Below the pieces are notes generated by a model, which was not told the DNA's origin, did not search any database, and saw only the letters and a list, made by a program, of their open reading frames with translations. Below are positions 53,099 through 62,113 of a stretch of DNA of 64,000 nt, in pieces; within the stretch, counting starts at the first letter, position 1, and each line of letters begins with the position of its first letter. This stretch comes from an uncultured Planctomycetia bacterium (GTDB lineage Bacteria > Planctomycetota > Phycisphaerae > Phycisphaerales > SM1A02). The translations under genes and the position numbers were made by a program. The stretch is taken from contig CALMPF010000065.1 in the NCBI GenBank assembly GCA_937871505.1, forward strand, positions 59,234 to 123,233, in the 5' to 3' direction.

Positions 53099-55735
53099 TC
53101 ATCCCTCTTCGAGCCGACGGAGCCAGCGCTCGGCGCTCGTTCGAAGCCAGGGCGGCCCGTTCTGCGCCAGCCGCTCGATGCGCGGCCGCGCCTCCTCGGC
53201 ACGGAGCGACGCCAGGGCCTCCCCCGCCGCCTGGACGCTGCGGCGCTCGGGATCGTCGAGCGTCGCGAGCAGGAACTCGATCGCCGCCGTCCGGTTCTCT
53301 CCGGCGGCGCGGCCGAGGAGCGCGATGGCGCGCGGGCGGACGCGATCGCAGTTGCCCAGCCGCGCGGCGGCCAGCGCCGCCTCGAAGGCCCGCGTGTCCT
53401 CGAGCGTCGCCAAGGCGTCGATCGCCGCGAGCCGCACGCGATCGGCATGGCTCGGGACGGCGAGAAGTCCGGCGATCAGGTCGACGTGCTCGGTCGCCCG
53501 CATCCGCGCAAGCCCCTCGATGGCCGCCTCGCGGCAGGCGTAGCTCGGGTCCTCCGCGGCGACCGCCGCGAGGACCTCGATCGCCGCCCTCGGCGGCAGC
53601 TCGCGCGCCGCCCTGACCGCGGCCACGCGGGTGCGCGGACAGGCGAGCGCCGCCGCGCGGGCGTCGAGCAGCGCGGCCAGCGCGACCGTCGATTCCGGCG
53701 ACGCGATCGCGGCGAGCGCCGAGATCGCGTCGCCGCGCTCGCTCGCCCGCCGCGCTCCGTCGCGGGCGATGCGCTCGAGCGTCTCGATCACGTCGGACCG
53801 GTCGATCGTGACGGCCCCGTCTCGCCCTGCGCCCCGGCCCGCGCCGAGACTTCGGATCGCCTCGATCGCGTCGCGCCTCGCCGCGATCGTCGGGCCGTGC
53901 TCGGCCTGCGCCAGCAGCAGCGGCAGCGGCGCCCGCAGCTCGAGCGTCCGAAGCACCGACAGCTCGGGATCGACGACGATCATCGTCGGAACGCCCGCGA
54001 CCGGAAAGCGCACCGCGGCCGAGCGATCGCGCATCGGCAGCGTGAAGACCTCCGTCCCCGCCGCGCCGACGACGGCGATCGGAAGATCGAAGCGGAACGC
54101 CGGAGTCCGCGCGTCGATCTGCTGCGTCTGGGAGACCTCGACGACGACCTCGCGCCGGGCCGCGTCGTACTCCACCGAGGCGACGAGCTGCGGCGCGCCG
54201 GGTCGTGCGCACCACTGGGCGAAGAACCACTCGAGCTCGAGCCCCGAGGCCCGCTCCATCGCATGGCGGAAGTCGTCGGTCTCCACGACTCCGTCGGCAT
54301 GGGTTGCGACGTAGTCCCGGACGCCGCTCCAGAAGGCGTCCTCCCCGAGCATCGTCCGGAGCATGTGGAGGATCGAGGAGCCCTTGGTGTACGGATTGGC
54401 GGCGCGGCGGAAGGTCTCGCCCGGCGTCGCGTAGTCGTTGCTCACCATCGGCTGCGGGTTCTCGGGCCGGTCCCTCCGCGCGACGCCGAACGCGCCGCGA
54501 ATCGAGTCGAGGTAGCCGTCGCGCCCGTCGCGCTGCTCGTACCAGAGCGCGGTCGAGTAGGTCGCCCAGCCCTCGTTCAGCCAGAGGTGCGCCCAGCTCC
54601 GGCAGGTGATCAGGTTGCCGAACCACTGGTGGGCCAGCTCATGCGAGATCAGCCCGTCGAGGTCGCCGTCGGCGAGGGCGATCGCGTCGTAGAGCGCCTG
54701 CGGGTGCATCGTCGTCGCCGCGGTGTTCTCCATTCCTCCGGCGCCGAAGTTGCGCACGACGAGCTGGTCGTACCGCGCCCACGGATAGGGCGTTCCGAAC
54801 CGGCGCTCGAAGAGGTCCATCATGGCGCCGGTTCGCGCGTAGGTCGCCCGCGCCAGCTCCTCGGATCCCGGCGGGCACCAGACGCGCATCGGCACCCCAT
54901 TGCTCGCCGCCGGAATCTCGACCTGCGAGAAGGTGCCGATCACCAGCGAGACGAGGTAGTTGACGTGGGGCCGCTCCTGCTTCCAGTGCCAGATCGCCCG
55001 ACCGTCGCGCTCCTCGTGCCGGACGAGCGCGCCGTTGGAGCTCGCCGAGTACCCTGCGGGCACGTCGACGATCAGCTCCGTCGAGAGCCGCTCGTTGGGG
55101 AAGTCGTGACAGGGGAACCAGTGCCGGTTGGTCTGCGGCTGCCCCTGCGTGTGCACTTCCCACCCCCGCGCCGGGTCATCGGGATAGTCGGGAGAGAAGG
55201 TCATCCCCGCCGTCGGGGCCTCGCAGGCGTACTCGATGCGCAGCGTCACCTCCTCGCCCGGTGCGAGGATCGGCTCGAGCGCGATCGAAAGCCGCAGGCC
55301 GTCGGAGTAGTGCTCTGCGGGACTGCCGTCGCGCTGGACGGAGTGAATGCGAAGATCGACCGCGTCAAGCTCGATCATCGCCACGGGGAGGCCCAGCGCC
55401 CGCAGGCGAAGCTCCTGAACGGCCTCGAAGCGCCGTCGCGAGAGGTCCTCGAAGCGCATCGCGAGCGTCATGTGCAGGTGGTCGACCCTCCGATCGGGCG
55501 GGTAGTGCCGATGATCGCGGCCGCCCTCGGGATCGAAGGGGCCGCCCTCCTCGAAGGCTTCGGCCTTCCCCTGCATGCACTCGGACCCGATGCCGCCCTC
55601 GGCCTCGCTCCCGCAGCAACCGACGCCGGCCGCAGCGCTCGCAGCCAGCGCGGCGCCGAGCAGCGTCGCGGCGAGGCCCGCGCGCGGAGGCCGGGTGAAA
55701 GGACCGAGGGATGTCCGGAGGAGGCTGCCGATCAT
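53099..55735 (-). CDS. M1-family aminopeptidase lipoprotein with C-terminal HEAT repeats
   Basis: An 878-residue zinc metallopeptidase. The N-terminus has a lipoprotein-type signal (ATLLGAALAASAAAGVGCCG, Cys near 39-40). The M1 core contains the GAMEN-like GAGGMENTAATT, the zinc site LISHELAHQWFGNLITC and WLNEGWATY (third ligand Glu), plus the PYTKGSSILHMLR block. After about residue 590 the protein continues as HEAT-like repeats (ERGDAISALAAIASPESTVA, DPSYACREAAIEGLARMRAT), giving the two-part layout known from aminopeptidase N homologues. It would trim N-terminal residues from peptides in the periplasm. The start is supported by a TATGGT hexamer eight bases upstream. rsmD follows. Confidence 0.94.
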   Translation of the reverse strand: MIGSLLRTSLGPFTRPPRAGLAATLLGAALAASAAAGVGCCGSEAEGGIGSECMQGKAEAFEEGGPFDPEGGRDHRHYPPDRRVDHLHMTLAMRFEDLSRRRFEAVQELRLRALGLPVAMIELDAVDLRIHSVQRDGSPAEHYSDGLRLSIALEPILAPGEEVTLRIEYACEAPTAGMTFSPDYPDDPARGWEVHTQGQPQTNRHWFPCHDFPNERLSTELIVDVPAGYSASSNGALVRHEERDGRAIWHWKQERPHVNYLVSLVIGTFSQVEIPAASNGVPMRVWCPPGSEELARATYARTGAMMDLFERRFGTPYPWARYDQLVVRNFGAGGMENTAATTMHPQALYDAIALADGDLDGLISHELAHQWFGNLITCRSWAHLWLNEGWATYSTALWYEQRDGRDGYLDSIRGAFGVARRDRPENPQPMVSNDYATPGETFRRAANPYTKGSSILHMLRTMLGEDAFWSGVRDYVATHADGVVETDDFRHAMERASGLELEWFFAQWCARPGAPQLVASVEYDAARREVVVEVSQTQQIDARTPAFRFDLPIAVVGAAGTEVFTLPMRDRSAAVRFPVAGVPTMIVVDPELSVLRTLELRAPLPLLLAQAEHGPTIAARRDAIEAIRSLGAGRGAGRDGAVTIDRSDVIETLERIARDGARRASERGDAISALAAIASPESTVALAALLDARAAALACPRTRVAAVRAARELPPRAAIEVLAAVAAEDPSYACREAAIEGLARMRATEHVDLIAGLLAVPSHADRVRLAAIDALATLEDTRAFEAALAAARLGNCDRVRPRAIALLGRAAGENRTAAIEFLLATLDDPERRSVQAAGEALASLRAEEARPRIERLAQNGPPWLRTSAERWLRRLEEG

Positions 55736-55743
55736 GATCGCGT

Positions 55744-55749
55744 ACCATA
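55744..55749 (-). promoter_or_regulatory. Candidate -10 element of a leaderless M1-aminopeptidase transcript
   Basis: TATGGT on the minus strand ends eight bases before the ATG at 55735. It lies in the 134-base divergent gap shared with pyrG, whose own TACCTT hexamer sits at the other end. Confidence 0.45.
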
Positions 55750-55853
55750 CGGACGTTCGCGCAGGCGGTCGCCGGACCGCGCCGCAGTCTCCGGACCGCG
55801 CGCGACGGAGAACCGGCACCCGCGCGCCCCGCCCGCGACGTTTCCGCAGCCGC

Positions 55854-55859
55854 TACCTT
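55854..55859 (+). promoter_or_regulatory. Candidate -10 element of a leaderless pyrG transcript
   Basis: TACCTT ends ten bases before the pyrG ATG and no Shine-Dalgarno sequence is present. It supports the upstream start, and thus the N-terminal extension of this CTP synthase. Confidence 0.4.
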
Positions 55860-55869
55860 TCACCGACGC

Positions 55870-57810
55870 ATGACTCCCGACGACCAGTCGCCCGCACGGC
55901 ACCTCCATGACGACGAGGACGTCGTCGACGGAGTCGGCGCCGACGCGGGAGCGGGAGAGGCGTCGCGGGACGGGCGGGAGTTCCTCGCCCGCTTCGGCCG
56001 AACGGCTGAGGAGTCCACCGAGTGGCACTCCCCGATTCCCCCCGGCTACCAGCGCGGGCGCACCAAGTACGTCGTCGTCGTCGGGACGGTGATGAGCGGC
56101 CTCGGCAAGGGGATCTTCAGTTCATCGCTGGCCAAGCTGGTCAAGGACAAGGGCCTCTCGGTCGCCCCCATCAAGATGGAGGGCTATCTCAACATCGACT
56201 CCGGGACGCTCAACCCCTTCCGCCATGGCGAGGTCTTCGTGCTCGACGACGGCATGGAGACCGACATGGATCTGGGGACCTACGAGCGCGTCCTGAACCA
56301 GGACCTCTCGCGACGGAACTTCATCACGGCCGGGCAGATCTACACGGAGATCCTCGAGCGCGAGCGCCGCGGCGGCTATCTCGGCCGCGACGTGCAGATG
56401 ATCCCGCACGTCACCGGGACCGTGAAGCTGCGCCTTCGGGAGCTGGCGACCGGCGGCGGGCCGGGCGGAGGGCCCGTCGACGTCGTCTTCGTCGAGATCG
56501 GGGGCACCGCGGGGGACTACGAGAACGGCTTCTACATCGAGGCGCTCCGGGAGCTCGCCTTCGAGGAGGGGCCGGATTCGACCTGCTTCGTCGCGCTGAC
56601 CTACATCATCGAGCCGCAGATCCTCGGCGAGCAGAAGAGCAAGGCGGCGCAGCTCGGGATCAAGCGGCTGATGGAGGCGGGGATCCAGCCCCACATCGTC
56701 GCCTGCCGCGCCCACAATCCGGTGACGCGGCAGGTCATGGAGAAGATCGCGATGTTCTCCAACGTGCCGATGAAGCGCGTCTTCTCGATGCACGACCGCG
56801 AATCGATCTACGTCATCCCCGACTCGATGCGCTCCGCCGGGCTCGATCGGGAGATCCTGTCGCTCCTGGGGCTGCACGACCGCGCCGACGCCACCCACGA
56901 GGACGCCTGCCGGCAGGTCTGGTCGGGCTTCGTCGCGAAGCTCCGCGCCCCGCGGCGGCATCGCGTCGTCATCGGCATCACCGGAAAGTACGCCGCCCTG
57001 CGCGACGCCTACGCCTCGATCGACAAGGCGCTCGAGCATTGCGCTGCGCATCTCTCGGCGCAGGTCGACCTGCGCTGGATCGACACCTCCGAAGTCGACG
57101 ACGGCAACGTCGCGGCCCAGCTCGAAGGCACCCACGGCATCATCGTGCCGGGGGGCTTCGGCCAGCGCGGCGTCGAGGGCAAGATCGCCTGCGTCAGACA
57201 CGCGCGGAACTCGGGGCTTCCGTATCTGGGAATCTGCCTGGGATTCCAGGTCGCCGTGATCGAGTACGCCCGGGGCGTCCTCGGGCTGCCGGCCGCCAAC
57301 TCGACCGAGTTCGATCCGCGAACGCCCGATCCGGTGATTTCCGAGCTTCCGGAGCAGAAGCGTCTCGAGGGACTGCTCGGCGGGACGATGCGGCTCGGTG
57401 CGCAGGATGTCCTCGTCGATCGGGAGTCGCTCGCGTCGTTTCTCTACGGCGGGCGCGCGAGCGTCCGGGAGCGGTTCCGTCACCGGTACGAGGTCGAGCC
57501 TGCGTACATCGAGCGGCTTGCGGCGGCGGGCCTCCGCTTCTCGGGTCGGCACCCTCGCCAGCCGATCATGCAGATCCTCGAGCTGGACAGCGCGCTTCAC
57601 CCCTACTTCATCGGCGCCCAGTTTCATCCCGAGCTGACCAGCCGTCCGCTCGCGCCGCAGCCGCTCTTCATGGGACTGGTCGCGGCGGCGATCGCCCGGT
57701 CCCGGCCCGAACTCTCCCGCGATGCCATCGGCGAGCGCTGGCTCCGGCCGCGCCCGCGCCGCGAGAGCGCGGCGGCATCTGCCCCGCCTCCTGCGACGGT
57801 CTCGACCTGA
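55870..57810 (+). CDS. pyrG: CTP synthase
   Basis: PyrG aminates UTP to CTP with glutamine and ATP. The 646-residue protein has the synthetase half (KYVVVVGTVMSGLGKGIFSS, then FRHGEVFVLDDGMETDMDLG with the Mg/ATP Asp and Glu) and a C-terminal class I amidotransferase: GIIVPGGFGQRGVEGKIACV, LPYLGICLGFQVAVIEYARG with the nucleophile Cys, and AQFHPELTSRPLAPQPLF with the His-x-Glu. The P-loop reads GTVMSGLGKGI, and the substrate loop KMEGYLNIDSGTLNPF, instead of the common GGVVSSLGKG and KxDPYLNVDPGTMSP forms. An acidic extension of about 60 residues precedes the core. Confidence 0.95.
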   Translation: MTPDDQSPARHLHDDEDVVDGVGADAGAGEASRDGREFLARFGRTAEESTEWHSPIPPGYQRGRTKYVVVVGTVMSGLGKGIFSSSLAKLVKDKGLSVAPIKMEGYLNIDSGTLNPFRHGEVFVLDDGMETDMDLGTYERVLNQDLSRRNFITAGQIYTEILERERRGGYLGRDVQMIPHVTGTVKLRLRELATGGGPGGGPVDVVFVEIGGTAGDYENGFYIEALRELAFEEGPDSTCFVALTYIIEPQILGEQKSKAAQLGIKRLMEAGIQPHIVACRAHNPVTRQVMEKIAMFSNVPMKRVFSMHDRESIYVIPDSMRSAGLDREILSLLGLHDRADATHEDACRQVWSGFVAKLRAPRRHRVVIGITGKYAALRDAYASIDKALEHCAAHLSAQVDLRWIDTSEVDDGNVAAQLEGTHGIIVPGGFGQRGVEGKIACVRHARNSGLPYLGICLGFQVAVIEYARGVLGLPAANSTEFDPRTPDPVISELPEQKRLEGLLGGTMRLGAQDVLVDRESLASFLYGGRASVRERFRHRYEVEPAYIERLAAAGLRFSGRHPRQPIMQILELDSALHPYFIGAQFHPELTSRPLAPQPLFMGLVAAAIARSRPELSRDAIGERWLRPRPRRESAAASAPPPATVST

Positions 57811-57886
57811 CGATGCATGTCCGCTCGCTCATCGGCCGCCGCCACGGGGCGCGGGGTCCGAGGCGTCGGACGTCGCAGCGCGGCCG

Positions 57887-57914
57887 TTGACGATCGGAGT
57901 CCCCGCCCTACACT
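57887..57914 (+). promoter_or_regulatory. Sigma-70-type promoter of tRNA-Met
   Basis: TTGACG (57887-57892) and TACACT (57909-57914) are separated by 16 bases. The -10 ends 11 bases before the first base of the tRNA, so transcription would start a few bases upstream of it. This is the clearest -35/-10 pair in the window. Confidence 0.7.
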
Positions 57915-57925
57915 GGCGGCTTGTT

Positions 57926-57999
57926 GCCGATGTAGCTCAGCTGGCTAGAGCGAGGGATTCATAAACCCTAGGTCGGCGGTTCGAGCCCGCCCATCGGCA
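57926..57999 (+). tRNA. tRNA with CAT anticodon (Met, or Ile after lysidine modification)
   Basis: A full cloverleaf can be drawn. The acceptor stem GCCGATG/CATCGGC is perfect, the D arm is GCTC...GAGC, the anticodon loop is TTCATAA, and the T arm is GGCGG-TTCGAGC-CCGCC. The discriminator base is A and CCA is not encoded. The anticodon stem AGGGA/ACCCT has an A-A mismatch next to the loop. A paired 1-72 position (G-C) argues against the initiator tRNA. Elongator Met and lysidine-modified Ile cannot be told apart with certainty. Confidence 0.92.
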
Positions 58000-58141
58000 T
58001 TGCTCGCCGGTCCTTCCGCGCCGCGGCGGGTCGCCTGCTGCGGCTCTCGCCCGCGAGTCCGACCGCAGCGGCCGGCGCGGCCGTGTGAGAGCGGTCCCGA
58101 CCCGGGACTCCGCGCCGCTCGACCTTCCGCAGCGACCTCCG

Positions 58142-58585
58142 ATGCCGACCGACGAGACCGATCGCCGCGACTCCCACCGCGACGGGCGCGAGCGCAGTCG
58201 AGGGTCCCGCTCGCCCGCCGCCGGCGACGATGTCTTCGGGCTCGTCATCAGCATCGGCCTCTTCGGTTACTTCGGGTTTCTCTTCGGGCTCACCGACCGG
58301 GCCGCGCCGGACGGCCCGGTGATTCCGCTCTTCGCGGCGTTCCTCTGGACGTTGCGGGCCTCCGCGATCGGCTTCGCGGCGGCGCTCGCGCTGCTCCTGC
58401 TCCGCTCGCCCCTGGGCAACACCCTCTCCGGCATCGTCGGTCTGCTCAGCGCCGTCGCCTTCCTCTCGCTCGCCGCGTGGGACTGGCTCGACACGTCCCG
58501 TTCGCTGGCGATCTCGCCCATTCTGCTCGTCCTGCTCGGGCTCTGGAACGGATACGCGTCGTGGCGCGTCTTTCGCGATCGCTGA
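58142..58585 (+). CDS. Small membrane protein of unknown function
   Basis: A 147-residue protein. A charged Arg/Asp/Ser-rich N-terminus (about 30 residues) is followed by four hydrophobic helices (VFGLVISIGLFGYFGFLFGL, PVIPLFAAFLWTLRASAIGF, LSGIVGLLSAVAFLSLAAW and AISPILLVLLGLWNGYASW). I do not recognise a family. The helical regions have consistent coding codon use, which supports a real gene. The start is uncertain because no ribosome binding site or TAnnnT hexamer is visible. It lies between tRNA-Met and the alkyltransferase gene without obvious functional links. Confidence 0.65.
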   Translation: MPTDETDRRDSHRDGRERSRGSRSPAAGDDVFGLVISIGLFGYFGFLFGLTDRAAPDGPVIPLFAAFLWTLRASAIGFAAALALLLLRSPLGNTLSGIVGLLSAVAFLSLAAWDWLDTSRSLAISPILLVLLGLWNGYASWRVFRDR

Positions 58586-58790
58586 GCGCGCGGAACCGAT
58601 CGAGAACGCTCCCGGTCTCCGCGTCGCGACAGGTCGAAGCCTCCGCCCGCCGCACTGCCGCGTCCTCAACCGCCTCCCTGCGGGTCGATCGCGAACTCGC
58701 TCAGGCCCGTTCTTCCGATCTCGCCTCAGACTCACCGGATCCCCGGCTCTCCCGATCCCCGATTCTCTCCAGACCAAGGAGCGCCCTGCC

Positions 58791-59408
58791 ATGACACCGA
58801 GCGTCGCCACCCGTCCTGCGCAGCCCCGTCCCCGCGCCCGCCCGGCGCGCGACGCTGCGATCGTCGCCTGGCGGCCGATCCCCACGCCGCTCGGTGACTT
58901 CGTGCTCGCCATCGACGAGCTCGGTCGCCTTCGCAGCGGGTGGCAGCGCGCCGGCTGGCCCGTGCCAACGAACGCCGCAGCGCCTCGAAGCCGGGGTGCG
59001 CAGGCCGGGGCCGACCGCAGGCGGGACGATCTGCTCGAATCGGTCGCGGTCAGGCTGGCGCGCTACTTCGATGGCGAGTCGATCCGCTTCGAAGACCTTC
59101 CCGTTCCGGAGGGAACGCCGTTCCAGCGGGCCTGCTGGTCGGCGGCACGGAGCCTCCCGTACGGCGCGACGATCTCCTACGCCGAGCTCGCGCGCCGAGC
59201 CGAGGCGCCCGGCGCGGCGCGGGCTGCGGGCCAGGCGATGCGGCGCAATCCGCTGCCGATCATCGTGCCCTGCCATCGGATCGTCGCCAGCGGCGGCGCG
59301 CTGCACGGGTTCGCGGGAAGCACCGATCCCGAGGGAATCGAGCTGCATCAGAAGCGCTGGCTTCTCGAGCTTGAGTCGCGTGCGAAACGGGGCGCCCGAG
59401 GAACGTGA
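58791..59408 (+). CDS. Methylated-DNA--[protein]-cysteine S-methyltransferase
   Basis: The enzyme removes O6-alkyl groups from guanine by irreversible transfer to its own Cys. The 205-residue product has the family's N-terminal substrate-binding half and a C-terminal DNA-binding half with TPFQRACWSAARSLPYGATI, SYAELARRAEAPGAARAAGQ, AMRRNPLPIIVPCHRIVASG (PCHR active-site motif, Cys near 160) and LHGFAGSTDPEGIELHQKRW. AAGGAG lies eight bases before the ATG, which fixes the start. Ogt- and Ada-C-type enzymes share these motifs; no AdaA-like domain is attached. It repairs alkylation damage independently of the LexA-controlled SOS system. Confidence 0.93.
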   Translation: MTPSVATRPAQPRPRARPARDAAIVAWRPIPTPLGDFVLAIDELGRLRSGWQRAGWPVPTNAAAPRSRGAQAGADRRRDDLLESVAVRLARYFDGESIRFEDLPVPEGTPFQRACWSAARSLPYGATISYAELARRAEAPGAARAAGQAMRRNPLPIIVPCHRIVASGGALHGFAGSTDPEGIELHQKRWLLELESRAKRGARGT

Positions 59409-59509
59409 CGCGCCGCCGGTTCGCGGATCCGGCGCGAGCCGAGCGGGCCGAGCAGCGAGTGCGTTTGCGGCCGCGGGGACGGGCGAAGCGAGCGGTCGTC
59501 GCGCGGCGC

Positions 59510-60373
59510 TCAGCGAAGCGAACCGCCGAGATCGCGGCGCAGCGACGCCCCGACGGGCACGGCGTCGTGGACCTCGCTTCCATCCTTGATGAACGACCGC
59601 GCCCAGCCGAGCCCGAGGGCGACGCCGACGAGGCTTCCGGAGGCGACGTCGATCGGGGTCATCCAGAGCAGCCGCGGGAGATCGCCCGCAGCGAGGGCGC
59701 GGAGCGGTGAACCGACGCGCGTCGAGAGATAGAACTGCGCCGCGCCGATCGCCACGACCGGCGCAGCCGCCAGGAGGACGGGCTGGGTGCGCGGCGACCA
59801 GATGCGTCCGAGCAGCCCCGTGACGACTCCTCCGAGCAGGGCTGCCGCGAGCACCTGTCCCTTCGTCGGATTGCGGAGAATCACCCAGGCCACCGGAAGG
59901 GCTGCGAGCGCGGCCGCGCAGGCGACGATCGCCCTCGGCTCGAGCGCGCTGGCGAGGCCCGGCCGATCGGAGTGCACATCGGCGAAGGGCCCGCCGAAGC
60001 GGAAGAGCGCCCAGCTCGCCGCGCCGACGGGCACGCTCCAGAGGATGGTCTCCAGGGCGGCCGATGCCGGCGCCGCCCCGGAGAAGACCACATCGAGGAG
60101 AGTGCCGCTGCGCATCGCGAAGACGCCCAGACCGCAGCCGAGGACGAAGAGCCCCACCGCCGTGTTGATCGCCCGGCAGACGAGGAGGGACACGGCGACC
60201 AGAAGCCCCACCAGGACGAGCGCGCCGACGGCTTCGCCGACTCCGCCGAGGAGCAGAAACGGTCCCGGCACGCCGCGATCTCCGTCGAAGAGCGGCGCGG
60301 CGGTCAACGCCAGCCAGGTCACGATCACCAGGCCGCCGAGCAGGCCGCCGATCCGAGTGATGAGCTCGCCCAT
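59510..60373 (-). CDS. Multi-pass membrane protein of unknown function
   Basis: A 287-residue protein with about seven predicted helices, including [88 protein letters not shown] and [18 protein letters not shown]. It has no charged catalytic motif or named family that I recognise. The start is supported by a TACGAT hexamer seven bases upstream of the ATG. It is divergent from hutH; the two starts are 127 bases apart. Codon use is like that of neighbouring genes. Confidence 0.78.
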   Translation of the reverse strand: MGELITRIGGLLGGLVIVTWLALTAAPLFDGDRGVPGPFLLLGGVGEAVGALVLVGLLVAVSLLVCRAINTAVGLFVLGCGLGVFAMRSGTLLDVVFSGAAPASAALETILWSVPVGAASWALFRFGGPFADVHSDRPGLASALEPRAIVACAAALAALPVAWVILRNPTKGQVLAAALLGGVVTGLLGRIWSPRTQPVLLAAAPVVAIGAAQFYLSTRVGSPLRALAAGDLPRLLWMTPIDVASGSLVGVALGLGWARSFIKDGSEVHDAVPVGASLRRDLGGSLR

Positions 60374-60380
60374 GGCCGCG

Positions 60381-60386
60381 ATCGTA
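60381..60386 (-). promoter_or_regulatory. Candidate -10 element of a leaderless membrane-protein transcript
   Basis: TACGAT on the minus strand ends seven bases before the ATG at 60373, the same spacing as at accD and the aminotransferase. Confidence 0.4.
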
Positions 60387-60484
60387 CGGCGGTGTCGGAG
60401 GGAGTGCGCGCCCGCGCAACGGAGACTCCCTGCACGCGCCCTGCGCGGGTCGCCGTGACGGACGTTCCCTCGAGGCCCCCGCTG

Positions 60485-60490
60485 TACCAT
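60485..60490 (+). promoter_or_regulatory. Candidate -10 element of a leaderless hutH transcript
   Basis: TACCAT ends ten bases before the ATG at 60501. It overlaps an earlier in-frame ATG at 60489, which argues that the later ATG is the real start. Confidence 0.45.
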
Positions 60491-60500
60491 GCCCCTTCCC

Positions 60501-62039
60501 ATGGACACCCCACTCGTGCTCGACGGCAGCGCGCTCTCCGTGGCGGACGTCGAGGCGGTCGCGCGGCGCCGAAGGGCCGTCGTTCTCGGCGCCGACGCCC
60601 GTCGAAGGCTCGCCGAGTCCCGCGCCGCGCTCGAACGGCGCATCGGCGGCGGCGACGCGATGTACGGGATCAACACCGGCTTCGGCTCGCTCTCGCGGGT
60701 TCGCATCGAGTCGGAACGGCTTGGCGACGTGCAGCGGAACCTCATCCGGTCGCACGCCTCCGGAGTCGGAGAACCGCTTCCGGCCGATCAGACACGGGCG
60801 CTGATGCTCCTGCTCGCGGCGAGCCTCGCACGCGGGCGCTCCGGCGTCCGCCCCGAGCTGGTCGAGGCGATCCTCGCGCTGCTCGAGCACGACATCCTGC
60901 CGGTGGTTCCGTCGCGCGGCTCAGTCGGCGCCAGCGGCGATCTCGCCCCGCTCGCGCACGTCGCCCTTGCGCTCCTCGGCGAAGGGCGCGCCCGGTTCGC
61001 GGGGGCGTTCGAGCCTGTCGGCCGCTCCTACGTCGCGCTCGGGCTCCGCCCGATCGAGCTGCGGGCGAAGGAGGGACTCGCCCTCATCAACGGCACGCAC
61101 CTGATGACCGCGCTTGGGGCCTTGGCGATCGCCGACCTCGACCGGCTCCTCGACGCCGCGATCATCGCCGCCGCGATGGCGATCGACGGCTGCCGCGCCA
61201 CCGATGCCTTCCTCGACGAGCGTCTCCATGCCGCCCGCCGCCAGCCTGGGCCGATCGCGGTCGCCGCGGCGCTCCGCCGCCTTCTCGATGGATCGACGGT
61301 GCTTCCCGCCCACCGCCACGACGATCCGCGGGTGCAGGACCCGTACTGCCTGCGGGCGGCGCCGCAGGTGCTCGGCGCCGCGCTGGACGCCATCGGCGCG
61401 GCGCAGGCGCGGCTGAACGACGAGCTGGGCGCCGTCACCGACAACCCGCTGGTCTTCGTCGAGGGAGATCGCTGCGACGTCGTCTCGGGGGGGAACTTCC
61501 ACGGCCTCCCCATCGCGCTTCCGCTGGACTGCCTCAAGATCGCCATCACCCACGTGGCCGGAATCGCCGAGCGGCGCGTCAACTGGCTGCTCACCGCATC
61601 CGACAGCGAGAACCCGGTGACGGCGTATCTCAGCCCGATGCCCGGCCTTCACAGCGGCTACATGATCGCCCAGTACGCCGCGGCCGCCTGCTGCAACGAG
61701 CTTCAGGTGCTCGCCCACCCCGCGAGCGTCCACAACCTCACGACCAGCGCCGGCATCGAAGACTACAACTCCTTCGGCCCGACGTCCGTGCACCATCTGA
61801 CCGAGGGCATCGCCCTGGCCCGGAGCGTCGTCGCGGTGGAGCTGCTGGTGATGGCAGAGGCGATGGAGCACCAGCGCCCGCTGCGGAGCGGCGCGGCGGT
61901 GGAGGCGGCGATCGAGGAGATCCGTTCGCTGGTGCCCCGGCTCGAGGCCGACCGTCCCCCGGCGCGGGACATCGCGACGATCGAGCGGATGATCCGCGAA
62001 GGACGCATGACCGTACCGTTCTGCTGGCGGGCGAGCTGA
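60501..62039 (+). CDS. hutH: Histidine ammonia-lyase
   Basis: HutH converts L-histidine to trans-urocanate and ammonia, the first step of histidine breakdown. The 512-residue protein has the Ala-Ser-Gly triad that cyclises to the MIO cofactor in [19 protein letters not shown] (near 145). Other family blocks are [75 protein letters not shown] and [16 protein letters not shown] prefer the ATG at 60501 over the one at 60489 because of the TACCAT hexamer; the difference is four residues. hutU follows after 74 bases. hutI and the later steps are not in the window. Confidence 0.96.
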   Translation: MDTPLVLDGSALSVADVEAVARRRRAVVLGADARRRLAESRAALERRIGGGDAMYGINTGFGSLSRVRIESERLGDVQRNLIRSHASGVGEPLPADQTRALMLLLAASLARGRSGVRPELVEAILALLEHDILPVVPSRGSVGASGDLAPLAHVALALLGEGRARFAGAFEPVGRSYVALGLRPIELRAKEGLALINGTHLMTALGALAIADLDRLLDAAIIAAAMAIDGCRATDAFLDERLHAARRQPGPIAVAAALRRLLDGSTVLPAHRHDDPRVQDPYCLRAAPQVLGAALDAIGAAQARLNDELGAVTDNPLVFVEGDRCDVVSGGNFHGLPIALPLDCLKIAITHVAGIAERRVNWLLTASDSENPVTAYLSPMPGLHSGYMIAQYAAAACCNELQVLAHPASVHNLTTSAGIEDYNSFGPTSVHHLTEGIALARSVVAVELLVMAEAMEHQRPLRSGAAVEAAIEEIRSLVPRLEADRPPARDIATIERMIREGRMTVPFCWRAS

Positions 62040-62113
62040 CGCCCCGACTCGCGCTCCGGCCGATTCACGGGGATCGGAACGCGCGCGGCGCCCGCCCGCT
62101 CCTGACGCACTCC

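Noticed and set aside
59972..62113. A plus-strand frame running open into hutU from 59972
   Set aside because: The part before 62114 is the out-of-frame shadow of hutH and the antisense of the membrane protein; conserved HutU sequence begins only after 62240.
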